A stretch of 64,000 nucleotides of DNA from Bacillota bacterium. GTDB taxonomy: Bacteria > Bacillota > Clostridia > Lachnospirales > Lachnospiraceae. The stretch spans positions 11,341 to 75,340 of the forward strand of contig JAEXGM010000004.1 in the NCBI GenBank assembly GCA_023450835.1, given 5' to 3'. Each line of letters starts with the position of its first letter. Position 1 is the stretch's first letter. The position numbers and the translations under genes were made by a program. Below the pieces are notes generated by a model that ran no database searches, was not told the DNA's origin, and was given only the letters and a program-made list of their open reading frames with translations. Below are positions 1 to 8,616 of this stretch, piece after piece.

Positions 1-465
1 TATGCCATAAAAGAAGGCGCTGATTATATTTTTCAGACGGATTCCGACGGGCAGACCCTCCCGGAAGAATTCTGGGAGTTCTGGAAGAACAGAAAAGATT
101 ATGATATGATAATCGGTCATAGAAAGGGCAGGCAGGATGGTTTTTCAAGAGTCTTTGTAACAAAGACCTTAAAATTCGTTCTGCAGCTGGTATTCCATGT
201 GGCGGTGAGGGATGCCAATACGCCTTTCCGGCTGATGGAAAGCAAGGTCCTAAAGGAAAACATTAAGCTGATACCGGAGAATTACAATCTCTCCAATGTT
301 ATAATATCTGTGATATATGCAAAAAAAAATAAAAAAGTAAAATATATTCCCATTACCTTCCGGCCAAGGCAGGGTGGAGTAAATTCTATTAATATGAAGA
401 AGATATTCCGTATCGGCAAACAGGCGCTGAAGGACTTTTCCGCCATCAACCGGTATATTGGTTAA
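1..465 (+). CDS. Family 2 glycosyltransferase, C-terminal part (5' end outside window)
   Basis: The frame is open from base 1, so this is the 3' part of a longer gene. Near the start it reads QTDSDGQT, the metal-binding DXD-type motif of GT-A fold family 2 glycosyltransferases, preceded by a YIFQ strand. Further on are RDANTPFRLM and a basic RPRQGG stretch, typical of dolichyl-phosphate-mannose-synthase-like GT2 enzymes. No transmembrane tail is visible, so it is probably membrane-associated through partners. It ends 32 bases before the likely start of the DUF2298 membrane protein, suggesting one operon for cell-surface glycan or lipid-linked sugar work. Substrate cannot be read from the sequence. 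Confidence 0.8.
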   Translation, partial: YAIKEGADYIFQTDSDGQTLPEEFWEFWKNRKDYDMIIGHRKGRQDGFSRVFVTKTLKFVLQLVFHVAVRDANTPFRLMESKVLKENIKLIPENYNLSNVIISVIYAKKNKKVKYIPITFRPRQGGVNSINMKKIFRIGKQALKDFSAINRYIG

Positions 466-497
466 TAGCAATTTTTATGGGAAGGACAGGCGTGCAG

Positions 498-2840
498 ATG
501 GATACAAAAAGGAACAGGATAGGAAATATCCTTCAAATGACTTTAACCATAGTTCTGATAGTAGCTTTATTTCTCGGAGGCTTTTTTCTGCTGGGAAAGG
601 ACTTCACTCCCTTTATCAGGTGGTGGGGAGTGCTGCTGTTATTAGGGTTTGCATTTTTACCGCTTACAGGTATACTTTTTGAGAGTTTTCATGATAAAGG
701 ATATTTATTTTCTAAAACCATAGGAATTGCCATAACCGGGTATTTAGTATGGCTGCTGTCTTCTATGCGGATACTAAAATTCACCGGCATTTCCTGTGTT
801 GTAATTTTCATTATTCTAATAATTATCAATGTCCTGATGCTTACATTTTGGAAGAAGAAAAAGGTTACCTTTACCAGAGTGAATTTGAAAGCAGTACTGA
901 CAGAAGAGCTTTTATTTTTACTGTTCTTCCTTGTATGGACTTATATCAGAGGCTTTAAGCCGGAAGCCCACGGTACGGAGAAGTTCATGGATTACGGCTT
1001 TATGGCTGCCATGATGAGGTCGGACTATATGCCTCCAAAGGATATGTGGTTTGCCGGAGGTACTATCAATTACTATTATGTAGGTCAGTTCCTGGCGACT
1101 TTTTTGACTAAGTTTTCCTTCATCAAAGCCAATGAGGGCTATAATCTTATGCTTATGACCCTGGCCGCTTTTGGATTTGTACTGCCCTATGCAATTGCTT
1201 ATAATGTGACTCTGAGATACTTAAAGGATAAAGGGGCCGCCAGCAGGTGGAAAGCTCCATTTGCCGGTGTTTTATCCGGTGCGGGAGTATCTCTGGCGGG
1301 AAATATACACTTTGTGCTTTTTTATTGGGTCGTACCGGGAATTCGTTCTTTTCTTGGAATAACCGGTGAATTTAAGGATTACTGGTTCCCCAATTCCACA
1401 AGGTATATCGGATATAATCCGGATACCCATGACAAGACCATCCATGAATACCCCAGTTATTCCTTTGTATTGGGAGATCTGCATGCCCATGTATTGAATA
1501 TTATGTTGGTGCTGACAGTAACAGCGATTCTCTTTGCCTGGCTGTTAAAACGCAAAAAGCTTATGGAAGAGGGCTTTGGGGAAGAAAAGCACCCACAGCT
1601 GTTAAAGGAAATTTTTGACCCGCATATTATACTGATAGGATTTTTTATTGGTGTGTTTCATACCACTAATTTCTGGGATTATCCCATTTATTTTGTGGTA
1701 GCGGGAGCCGTGATATTATTTTTCAATTTGGTTTTCTATGGATTCCATATCAAGGCTTACGGAGTGACAGCACTGCAGGGAGCATTAGTTCTGGCGCTTT
1801 CTGAGATTACGGCACTTCCCTTTACCTTGAATTTTGACCAGATATCTACGGAAATTAACCTTGCCCAGACCCATACACCCCTGTACCAGCTGATTATACT
1901 TTGGGGACTTCCAATCAGTGTTGTGCTGGGATTGCTTACAGAATTGGTAATGCTTCAAAGAAGAAGGGACAAAGGACTGCTCCTTCAGATATCGGCAAAC
2001 AGTGAAGTAATCTACCAGGAAGATGCCCAAAAGAATAGATATACCGGCATAAAAGGGTTCTTGTATAACCTTTCCGTATCGGAATTATTTATTCTGACCA
2101 TTGGCCTTTGTGCAATTGGTTTGGTACTGATTCCGGAGATTATTTATGTAAAGGACATCTATACCGGAGATTATAAAAGAGCAAATACCATGTTTAAGCT
2201 GACTTATCAGGCGTTTATTCTCTTTGGGACCAGCTGCGGATTTATTTTTACAAAATTTATTCATAAGCCTGTTTTTACCTGGCAGAAGAAGTTTACCGTC
2301 ATTACTTTGCTATTATTCTTATGTACCTTATGGTACAGCGAAGTATCCATTAAAGCCTGGTATGGCAATGTTTTTGTAACAAAAAATTACAAAGGACTTG
2401 ATGCCATTGCTTTTATGGAAAATACGATGCCGGACGATTATGAGACGGTGAAGTGGCTTAATGAAAATGTATCCGGAACTCCCGTTGTTCTGGAAGCAAA
2501 CGGAGACAGCTATACGGATAATGAACGAATATCCATGGCAACCGGACTTCCGACTGTTCTTGGCTGGTATGTTCATGAGTGGCTCTGGCGAGGGGATACG
2601 GTTGTTTTAAATCAGAGAATCGATGATATCAAGAACTTATACACGGCAACGGATATAGGCACAGCGAAGGAAATTATTGAAAAGTACCATATTCAATATA
2701 TTTATGTAGGCAAACTTGAACAGGATAAATTCCCTGAGATGGACCAAAGCTTCATAAAAAGCCTTGGCAGTGTGGTTCTTGATTATGCGGAAACTTCAGA
2801 CAAGAACTATGAATCATTTTTGATTAAGGTTTCCGATTAG
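498..2840 (+). CDS. DUF2298 (YYY-type) polytopic membrane protein
   Basis: A protein of about 780 residues with many hydrophobic segments spread over the first three quarters and a soluble C-terminal part. Motifs such as HGTEKFMDYGFMAAM, YYYVGQF, GDLHAHVLN and YTGDYKRANTMFKLTYQAF match what I know of the DUF2298 (Chlor_Arch_YYY) family, thought to be membrane glycosyltransferase-like proteins with GT-C-like topology. An ATG lies at 477, but the GGAAGGA ribosome site at 480-486 fits the ATG at 498 (11-base spacing) better. It follows a family 2 glycosyltransferase, the usual neighbour, which may supply a lipid-linked sugar. The exact reaction is not known. Confidence 0.85.
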   Translation: MDTKRNRIGNILQMTLTIVLIVALFLGGFFLLGKDFTPFIRWWGVLLLLGFAFLPLTGILFESFHDKGYLFSKTIGIAITGYLVWLLSSMRILKFTGISCVVIFIILIIINVLMLTFWKKKKVTFTRVNLKAVLTEELLFLLFFLVWTYIRGFKPEAHGTEKFMDYGFMAAMMRSDYMPPKDMWFAGGTINYYYVGQFLATFLTKFSFIKANEGYNLMLMTLAAFGFVLPYAIAYNVTLRYLKDKGAASRWKAPFAGVLSGAGVSLAGNIHFVLFYWVVPGIRSFLGITGEFKDYWFPNSTRYIGYNPDTHDKTIHEYPSYSFVLGDLHAHVLNIMLVLTVTAILFAWLLKRKKLMEEGFGEEKHPQLLKEIFDPHIILIGFFIGVFHTTNFWDYPIYFVVAGAVILFFNLVFYGFHIKAYGVTALQGALVLALSEITALPFTLNFDQISTEINLAQTHTPLYQLIILWGLPISVVLGLLTELVMLQRRRDKGLLLQISANSEVIYQEDAQKNRYTGIKGFLYNLSVSELFILTIGLCAIGLVLIPEIIYVKDIYTGDYKRANTMFKLTYQAFILFGTSCGFIFTKFIHKPVFTWQKKFTVITLLLFLCTLWYSEVSIKAWYGNVFVTKNYKGLDAIAFMENTMPDDYETVKWLNENVSGTPVVLEANGDSYTDNERISMATGLPTVLGWYVHEWLWRGDTVVLNQRIDDIKNLYTATDIGTAKEIIEKYHIQYIYVGKLEQDKFPEMDQSFIKSLGSVVLDYAETSDKNYESFLIKVSD

Positions 2841-2880
2841 AGAAAATTTTATTTTTCATAACTTTATTATAAAATAAACA

Positions 2881-2978
2881 CAGGCTGTCGCAAAATGAAT
2901 TTTTCATACAAAATATTGGTGCTGACCAAGTGTCCATGAATCATATCTTGTTGAATTTTTGTATTTTGCGATAGCCTG
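2881..2978. repeat. 98-bp element with 16-bp imperfect inverted terminal repeats
   Basis: The arms are 2881-2896 (CAGGCTGTCGCAAAAT) and 2963-2978 (ATTTTGCGATAGCCTG), complementary apart from one G-T pair, around 66 AT-rich bases. It could be a MITE-like remnant, since GGCTGTCGCAAAA is the kind of end seen on some insertion sequences, or a long hairpin terminating the gene that ends at 2840. There is no coding capacity and no clear U-tract. Confidence 0.5.
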
Positions 2979-3049
2979 AATTAATCACAATTCTTTAAGA
3001 TAAATTTATAAGAAACATATCTTAAAAGAAACAACTAACATAAATTTCC

Positions 3050-3079
3050 TGAGTATTTCAGAATTTACGGAACATAATA
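3050..3079 (+). promoter_or_regulatory. Sigma-G-like forespore promoter for the spore protein gene
   Basis: TGAGTA at 3050-3055, 17 bases, then CATAATA at 3073-3079. The Bacillus sigma-G consensus is roughly TGAATA-N17/18-CATACTA, so there is one difference in each box. It lies about 75 bases before the start of an alpha/beta-type SASP gene, which sigma-G controls in Bacillus and clostridia. Confidence 0.6.
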
Positions 3080-3154
3080 ATAGTGTAACAAACAACAACA
3101 AAAATTATTTGTAGCCGCATAGACGGCAAGAATAAGTAAATGGAGGAGTTTATT

Positions 3155-3358
3155 ATGTCAAGTAGAAACAGAGCAGAAGTACCTCAGGCTAAGGAAGCCT
3201 TAAACAGATTTAAGTATGAAGTAGCAAGTGAAATTGGTGTACCTTTAAAACAGGGTTATAACGGAGACTTAACTTCCTACCAAAACGGTAGCGTCGGCGG
3301 AATGATGGTTAAAAAAATGATAGCCGAGCAGGAAAAGAAAATGTCCGGTCAGCAGTAA
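3155..3358 (+). CDS. Alpha/beta-type small acid-soluble spore protein
   Basis: A 67-residue protein that coats and protects DNA in dormant spores. It shows the two signature blocks of the family: the germination-protease region (ASEIGVPL, cleavage expected after the Glu) and the C-terminal helix region (YNGDLTSYQNGSVGGMMVKKM). An ATG at 3140 is in frame, but that ATG overlaps the GGAGGAG ribosome site at 3142-3148, so the ATG at 3155 is the real start. A sigma-G-like promoter lies upstream and a good terminator follows, so it is probably a single-gene unit expressed in the forespore. It is strong evidence that the host makes endospores. Confidence 0.95.
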   Translation: MSSRNRAEVPQAKEALNRFKYEVASEIGVPLKQGYNGDLTSYQNGSVGGMMVKKMIAEQEKKMSGQQ

Positions 3359-3375
3359 TATAGAGGGATGAAAGA

Positions 3376-3424
3376 GGGGTTCTAAACCAAAGGCTCTAGA
3401 CCATTGGTTTAGAGCCCTTCTTTC
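3376..3424 (+). terminator. Rho-independent terminator after the spore protein gene
   Basis: The stem GGTTCTAAACCAA / TTGGTTTAGAGCC (one G-T pair) encloses a short loop and is followed by a T-rich stretch. It closes the single-gene spore protein unit. Confidence 0.85.
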
Positions 3425-3635
3425 TATTATATTCAATAATTGCCAATATTTAGTTTTTGAATAGTTTTATTGAATTATCCGGATAGGTGGAGTAGAATAG
3501 TAATCAGAGTACATACTAGGAAACTTGTACTAGGCGGTAAAATTGGGTTGACAAACCAAGAGAATAATATACAATATTAATAGATATTTTAGTGAAATCA
3601 AGTACATTAGAAGTGCTTTTGTAACAGGAGTTTGT

Positions 3636-4208
3636 ATGAGAGTTATTGCAGGAACAGCTAAGAGAATACCGTTAAGAACTGTGGAAGGGTTAGAGACAAG
3701 ACCGACTACGGACAGAATTAAAGAGACTCTGTTCAACATGGTCAATAACAGGCTGGCTGACTGCGATTTTCTGGATTTATTCAGCGGGAGCGGAGCCATT
3801 GGGATTGAAGCATTAAGCAGGGGCGCAGGTTCCGCTGTTTTTGTTGAAAACAATAAACATGCTATGGATTGCATTAAATATAATCTGAATGCAACCAGGC
3901 TTGCCGATAAAGGACAAGGACTTTTAATGGATGCAGTATCTGCCATCCGTGCCCTTGAGGTACAGGGGAAGGTATTTGATATTATTTTTTTGGATCCTCC
4001 CTATAATCACCTCTATGAGCAGCAGGTGTTAAATGCTTTGAAAAATTCAGGCATTGTATATTGTGACACCCTAATTATCGTGGAGGCCTCCAAGGAGACA
4101 AGCTTTGATTATCTCTCAGAGTCGCCTTTTCGGATTACAAAAGAAAAAGTATACAAGACAAATAAACATGTTTTTATAGAGCCGGTGCAGCTTGGAAAGG
4201 AATTATAA
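3636..4208 (+). CDS. rsmD: 16S rRNA (guanine-966-N2)-methyltransferase RsmD
   Basis: A 190-residue Rossmann-fold methyltransferase that uses SAM to methylate G966 of 16S rRNA in the assembled 30S head. The SAM-binding loop is DLFSGSGAIGIEAL (residues 47-60) and the catalytic DPPY is at 120-123, the N6/N2 amino-methyltransferase signature. The N-terminal MRVIAGTAKR and TRPTTDRIKETLFN blocks are standard for the family, and the length is normal. A CAGGAG ribosome site lies 5 bases before the ATG. Its stop overlaps the coaD start by one base (TAATG), a coupled pair conserved in Firmicutes as ylbH-ylbI. Confidence 0.95.
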   Translation: MRVIAGTAKRIPLRTVEGLETRPTTDRIKETLFNMVNNRLADCDFLDLFSGSGAIGIEALSRGAGSAVFVENNKHAMDCIKYNLNATRLADKGQGLLMDAVSAIRALEVQGKVFDIIFLDPPYNHLYEQQVLNALKNSGIVYCDTLIIVEASKETSFDYLSESPFRITKEKVYKTNKHVFIEPVQLGKEL

Positions 4209-4699
4209 TGAGAATCGGGATATATCCGGGAAGCTTTGATCCGGTAACCTTTGGGCATATTGATATAATCAAACGTGCTTCCAGGCTGGTGGATATCTTA
4301 ATTATAGGTGTTCTGACTAACAGCAGCAAGGCGCCCTTATTTACTACAAAGGAGAGGGCAGATTTCCTTAAGATTGCAACAGCGGATATCAGTAATGTGA
4401 AGATAGAAGAATACAGGGGCCTGTTAGTGGATTATGCCAGAGAAAAACAGGCAAATGTAATATTCAGAGGTTTGAGAGCAGTGACGGATTTTGAATATGA
4501 ATTGCAGCTGGCACAGACAAACCATATACTGAATGCGGCTGTGGATACGGTTTTTCTTACGACCAGCATGGAATATGCTTATCTTAGCTCCAGTACCGTG
4601 AAGGAAATAGCAAGCTATGGGGGGAATATTGAGAAATTTGTTCCGGCTCCTATTGTCCAGTCAATTTATGATAAATATCAAGAATTAAGGAGAGTTTAG
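4208..4699 (+). CDS. coaD: Phosphopantetheine adenylyltransferase CoaD
   Basis: Transfers AMP from ATP to 4'-phosphopantetheine, the fourth step of coenzyme A synthesis. The nucleotidyltransferase signature is GSFDPVTFGHIDI, with the T-x-G-H motif at residues 14-17. The C-terminal SSSTVKEIASYGGNI block is the second ATP-binding signature. The 163 residues are the normal bacterial length. Translation is probably coupled to rsmD through the one-base overlap, and the following coiled-coil gene starts one base after its stop, so the three form one operon. Confidence 0.96.
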   Translation: MRIGIYPGSFDPVTFGHIDIIKRASRLVDILIIGVLTNSSKAPLFTTKERADFLKIATADISNVKIEEYRGLLVDYAREKQANVIFRGLRAVTDFEYELQLAQTNHILNAAVDTVFLTTSMEYAYLSSSTVKEIASYGGNIEKFVPAPIVQSIYDKYQELRRV

Positions 4700-4700
4700 G

Positions 4701-5375
4701 ATGGGTGCTAGTAGAATAGAACAATTAATTGAAGATATTTATGAATTTGTAGAAAGCTGCAGGATGCAGCCCTTATCATCCACAAAAGTGATTGTCCCAA
4801 AAGATGAACTCTATGATTTACTGGATGAATTACGTCTTCGTACACCGGATGAAATAAAAAGGTACCAGAAAATTATTGCAAATAGAGATGCGATTATCGC
4901 TGATGCAGAAGAAAAGGCAGCAGCTATTCTGGCAGAGGCCGGAGAGAGAGCCAATGCCCTTTTAGAAGAAAATGAGATTATGCAGCAGGCCTATTACCAT
5001 GCAGAGGTTCTGGCAAAGAATGCGGAGGAGGAAGCGGAGCGTCTTGTTAATGAAGCCAATGAAGATGCGATGCAGATACGCCAGAGCGCCCTTTCCTATA
5101 CCTCCGATATGTTAACAGATGCTGAACAGATATTAGAGAATGCTTATCAGAGCAGCAAATCCAAATATGACAGCTTATTGAATACCCTGAAGGGAAATCT
5201 TGAGATCATTGCCAGTAACAAAAGAGAACTGGTAAATGAATCTGCCAGACCCTATGAGGAAAGTGCTATGACGTCGGTTTCCGACAAAGCTGCACAGACC
5301 AGGGAGGGTGTAACACAGGAAGAATTCGAAGAATTCGGCTTTGATGAAAACACTTTCTTAAATGGAATTGATTAA
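4701..5375 (+). CDS. Coiled-coil protein resembling ATP synthase B / DivIVA-type proteins
   Basis: A 224-residue soluble, very charged protein. Residues about 55-170 are Ala/Glu-rich heptad-like sequence (EEKAAAILAEAGERANALLEE and similar), so a long coiled coil is expected. The N-terminal part (IEQLIEDIYEFVESC) is followed by a region ending in DELYDLLDELRLRTPDEIKRY, a block I recognise from lachnospiral proteins annotated as ATPase or V-type ATPase subunit H. No ATP-binding motif is visible, so a scaffold or division-associated role is as likely. It is in an operon with rsmD and coaD, and its stop overlaps the convergent ylbJ by four bases. Confidence 0.6.
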   Translation: MGASRIEQLIEDIYEFVESCRMQPLSSTKVIVPKDELYDLLDELRLRTPDEIKRYQKIIANRDAIIADAEEKAAAILAEAGERANALLEENEIMQQAYYHAEVLAKNAEEEAERLVNEANEDAMQIRQSALSYTSDMLTDAEQILENAYQSSKSKYDSLLNTLKGNLEIIASNKRELVNESARPYEESAMTSVSDKAAQTREGVTQEEFEEFGFDENTFLNGID

Positions 5376-6361
5376 GTAATATATACATAGATGGCTGCCA
5401 AAAGAAAAGCGACAGTCATATGGAGCAGTTTTTGAATAATATATGTGTGAATAGATAGCCTTGTATCACTGATTACACTATTGGTCTGAGCCAGACCGGA
5501 TAGGCCGCCGAATGCTGTAATCATTGTTATCAGGGCTATTTTTAGGTCCATAGGAAAGGCAGCAGTACTGATTTTATTAATGCCCGTTGTAATCTCTATA
5601 AACCCTAAGATAATAACTTTTAATATATTGTTTGAGGGACCAATGTCGGAAAAAATCTGTGCGGTGATAGAAAAAAGGATAACATAACCTCCAACGCGGG
5701 TTATAATATCAAAAGCGTCCATAATACTTTTATCCAGTTTCTTAAAATCAAAACGGCTGTTGTCTTCATATTCAGCTAACTCCGCAGGCACCTTGCCCTG
5801 CATATGCAGAGCGGAGAGCCTTTGCCTGGAAGCCGCCGGTGTAACTTTACGGAAAGCCTTCCAAATATAGGTGGACAGCAGAGCAGAAAGGTATAGTATA
5901 AGGAGCAGAGCTATCCGGATATCCGGCCTGTTAAGCTGAGTAAGGGAGATATAGCTCATGATAAACATGGGACTTGCATTGTTGCATAATCCTAAGAGAT
6001 ATTGCCCTTCTTCTGTGGTAAGCTCTCCTCTTTTTATCATATCCGCCGTTGTTTTGGCCCCTACCGGAATTCCTGACAGAAAGCCGATTAATACCGGATA
6101 GCAGCCGTTTTTTGATACACGGAATATTCGATGGAATATCGGATATAATATTCTGCTTAGCAGGGCAGAGATTTTCATCTGGACAATCAGGTTGGACAAT
6201 ATCATAAAGGGCAGCAGGGTGGGAAGCAAGGTATTGAACCAAAGCAGCAGACCTTTTTTTGCACCCTGGTAGGAAGAGACGGGAAAGATGAGTATAATAG
6301 CCAGAAAGAATAAAACAATGGCTCTGGGAATATTTCTTTTTAAGGTATTTTTAAGCTGCAT
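5372..6361 (-). CDS. ylbJ: Sporulation integral membrane protein YlbJ (nucleoside recognition / gate domain)
   Basis: A 329-residue polytopic membrane protein. The N-terminal helix is followed by LLLWFNTLLPTLLPFMILSNLIVQ, then GFLSGIPVGAKTTADMIKRGELT and LCNNASPMFIMSYIS, all typical of the Gate-domain YlbJ family needed for spore cortex formation in Bacillus. A strong AAGGAGGAG lies about 30 bases before the ATG, unusually far. A rare ATT start at 6379, in frame and closer to that site, cannot be excluded. The neighbours (rsmD, coaD, tmcAL) repeat the Bacillus ylb gene order. Confidence 0.85.
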   Translation of the reverse strand: MQLKNTLKRNIPRAIVLFFLAIILIFPVSSYQGAKKGLLLWFNTLLPTLLPFMILSNLIVQMKISALLSRILYPIFHRIFRVSKNGCYPVLIGFLSGIPVGAKTTADMIKRGELTTEEGQYLLGLCNNASPMFIMSYISLTQLNRPDIRIALLLILYLSALLSTYIWKAFRKVTPAASRQRLSALHMQGKVPAELAEYEDNSRFDFKKLDKSIMDAFDIITRVGGYVILFSITAQIFSDIGPSNNILKVIILGFIEITTGINKISTAAFPMDLKIALITMITAFGGLSGLAQTNSVISDTRLSIHTYIIQKLLHMTVAFLLAAIYVYIT

Positions 6362-6670
6362 GATGTGTAGATAAGAAATATCTATCTCCTCCTTGTATTA
6401 CTATAATCTATTTTGGAGGGAGGCGGGATATGCCTTAAAAGAGAATTCTTTCATTTTTGAAAAACAGGTATAATTTTCCGGTGAGTTCGTGATATAATAA
6501 AAGCGCAGAGAGGAATTCGGAGCTTGCTCCGAAATTCTGACCGGAGCGATAAAGTTCAAGCCTGCGATATGTGCGGGGTATAATCATGAGCACGTTTTAA
6601 GTTTATGATCTAATAAGCAATGCGTGGGTGATGACACGCAAAGATATGCTGAACAGAAAGGAAAAAACAG
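6362..6670 (+). promoter_or_regulatory. pepF upstream region with candidate -10 box and structured leader
   Basis: A 309-base gap. TATAAT at 6493-6498 may be the -10 of the pepF promoter; the -35 is weak. Downstream, about 170 untranslated bases contain a hairpin around GAATTCGGAGC / GCTCCGAAATTC (6513-6537) and a second small one, TGCGTG / CACGCA (near 6622-6641). The length suggests a leader RNA, but it matches no riboswitch class I can recall. Confidence 0.35.
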
Positions 6671-8476
6671 ATGGAACAGACTACGCTAAAAAAACGAAGT
6701 GAAGTGAATTCAGAATACAAATGGTCCATAGAAGATTTATTTGCCAATGATGAATTATGGAAAGAAGAATATAGCAAAACAAAAAATAAAATAGAAAAAG
6801 TAAAAAATTACAGAGGAAAATTATCCGAATCCGGCAAAATCATGCTCGAATTTCTGAAACTTCAGGATGATATAAATTTTCATCTGCAGCGGGTATATGT
6901 TTATGCCAATGAGAAGTACCATGAAGATACCGGTAACAGTTTATATCAGGGACTTTCCGAGCAGGCAGGAAATCTGGCAGTAGAGTATGATGCGGCGGTA
7001 TCTTTTTCCAATGCAGAAATCTTATCCATGCCGGAGGAAATCTTATTTAATTTTATTAAGAATACACCGGGACTTTCAGCTTATGATTTCGCCTTGAGAG
7101 AAATTCTTCGCAACAAGCCGTATACTCTAAGCGGTGAGATGGAAGAACTTCTGGCTATGGCAGGAGATATGGCATCTTCTTCACAGACGATATTTTCAAT
7201 GTTTAACAATGCGGATATCAAGTTCCCTTCAATTAAGAACGAAAACGGTGAGCTAACGGAACTTACCCATGGCAGGTTTATTCTGTTTCTTGAAAGCCCG
7301 GACAGAAACGTTCGAAGAGAAGCTTTCCAGAGTATTTATTCCTCTTATATGAAGTTTAAAAATACGCTGGCGGCAGTCTATAGTGCCAATGTGAAGAAGG
7401 AAGCTTTTTATTCCAAAGCCAGAAAGTTCCCTTCTACCATGGCTATGAAATTATACAGCAGCAATATACCGATGGAGGTATATAAGAATCTTATTGAAAC
7501 AGTACATGAAAAGATGTCTCTTATGCATCGTTACGTGGCCTTGCGAAAGAAGCTGATGGGACTGGAAGAGCTTCATGTATATGATTTATACACACCTATT
7601 GTAAAGGATGTGGACATAAAATATAGTTTTCAGGAGGCAAAAGACCTTGTGGTGAAAGCTTTGGCCCCCATGGGAGAGAGTTATCTGGAGGTCTTGCAGC
7701 AGGGATTTAAAGACAGGTGGATTGACGTGTATGAGAACCAGGGAAAGAGAAGCGGTGCTTATTCCTGGGGAGCATATGGAACCCATCCATATGTATTATT
7801 AAACTACAACAGCAGTCTGGATAATGTATTTACGCTGGCTCATGAGATGGGGCATGCAATGCACAGCTATTATTCTTTCAACCACCAGCCTATTACCTAT
7901 TCGGATTATAAAATATTTGTGGCAGAAGTGGCTTCAACCTGTAATGAGGCTTTGTTGATGGAATATATGCTTTCCTCCACAGAGGATAAGAAGGAAAAAG
8001 CATATCTGATCAATCATTTCCTGGAGCAGTTCCGTACAACCCTGTACAGGCAGACAATGTTTGCGGAATTTGAAATGCTTACCCATGGAATGGCGCAGAG
8101 AGGGGAAGCTTTAACCGCTGAAATCTTAAGTGCCAAGTACAAGGAACTGGTGGGGCTGTATTATGGGGAAGACCTTGTTCTGGATGAAGAAATTGCTTTT
8201 GAATGGTCCAGAATACCTCATTTTTATACTCCTTTCTATGTTTATCAGTATGCTACCGGTTACTCTGCAGCTATCGCCCTTTCCAGAAAGATATTAAAAG
8301 AAGGGGAGAGTGCCGTGGAAGATTATATCGGTAAGTTCCTACAGGGCGGAAGTTCCGATTACCCTATTGAACTTCTTAAGAAAGCCGGTGTTGATATGAG
8401 CAGCAAAGAACCTATAAGGCAGGCTTTGGATCTGTTTGAGGAACTGCTTGATAAGATGGAAGAATTGCAGAGTTAG
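6671..8476 (+). CDS. pepF: Oligoendopeptidase F (M3 metallopeptidase)
   Basis: A 601-residue cytoplasmic zinc peptidase that cuts peptides of roughly 7-17 residues. The M3 zinc motif HEMGH sits at residues 391-395 (LAHEMGHAMHSYYSF), with the third ligand expected in the downstream EVASTCNEALLMEY block. The length and N-terminal helical region fit PepF/PepB. A GAAAGG site precedes the ATG. It stands alone between ylbJ (divergent) and tmcAL (convergent). In other Firmicutes it recycles peptides, including signalling peptides, which is notable next to an Agr system, though any link is a guess. Confidence 0.95.
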   Translation: MEQTTLKKRSEVNSEYKWSIEDLFANDELWKEEYSKTKNKIEKVKNYRGKLSESGKIMLEFLKLQDDINFHLQRVYVYANEKYHEDTGNSLYQGLSEQAGNLAVEYDAAVSFSNAEILSMPEEILFNFIKNTPGLSAYDFALREILRNKPYTLSGEMEELLAMAGDMASSSQTIFSMFNNADIKFPSIKNENGELTELTHGRFILFLESPDRNVRREAFQSIYSSYMKFKNTLAAVYSANVKKEAFYSKARKFPSTMAMKLYSSNIPMEVYKNLIETVHEKMSLMHRYVALRKKLMGLEELHVYDLYTPIVKDVDIKYSFQEAKDLVVKALAPMGESYLEVLQQGFKDRWIDVYENQGKRSGAYSWGAYGTHPYVLLNYNSSLDNVFTLAHEMGHAMHSYYSFNHQPITYSDYKIFVAEVASTCNEALLMEYMLSSTEDKKEKAYLINHFLEQFRTTLYRQTMFAEFEMLTHGMAQRGEALTAEILSAKYKELVGLYYGEDLVLDEEIAFEWSRIPHFYTPFYVYQYATGYSAAIALSRKILKEGESAVEDYIGKFLQGGSSDYPIELLKKAGVDMSSKEPIRQALDLFEELLDKMEELQS

Positions 8477-8567
8477 CAGTACTTAGGGCTTTGCAAGGCA
8501 GGTAGTAGTATCGGCTGGAATTATTGCGGGATTAGTAAAATGATATAAAACGGATAGATATAAATAA

Positions 8568-8616
8568 AACAGGGAATCCTCCCGCAGATATTAATCCTGC
8601 AGGACGATTCCCTGTT
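8568..8616. terminator. Bidirectional terminator between pepF and tmcAL
   Basis: AACAGGGAATC (8568-8578) pairs with GATTCCCTGTT (8606-8616), with T-rich sequence on both sides. The right arm lies inside the last codons of tmcAL, so the element is shared by the convergent genes. Confidence 0.8.

Noticed and set aside
6520..6670. Cyclic-di-GMP riboswitch before pepF
   Set aside because: GACACGCAAAG looks a little like the GACGCAAAGCC part of the motif, but the partner stem and tetraloop receptor are absent.
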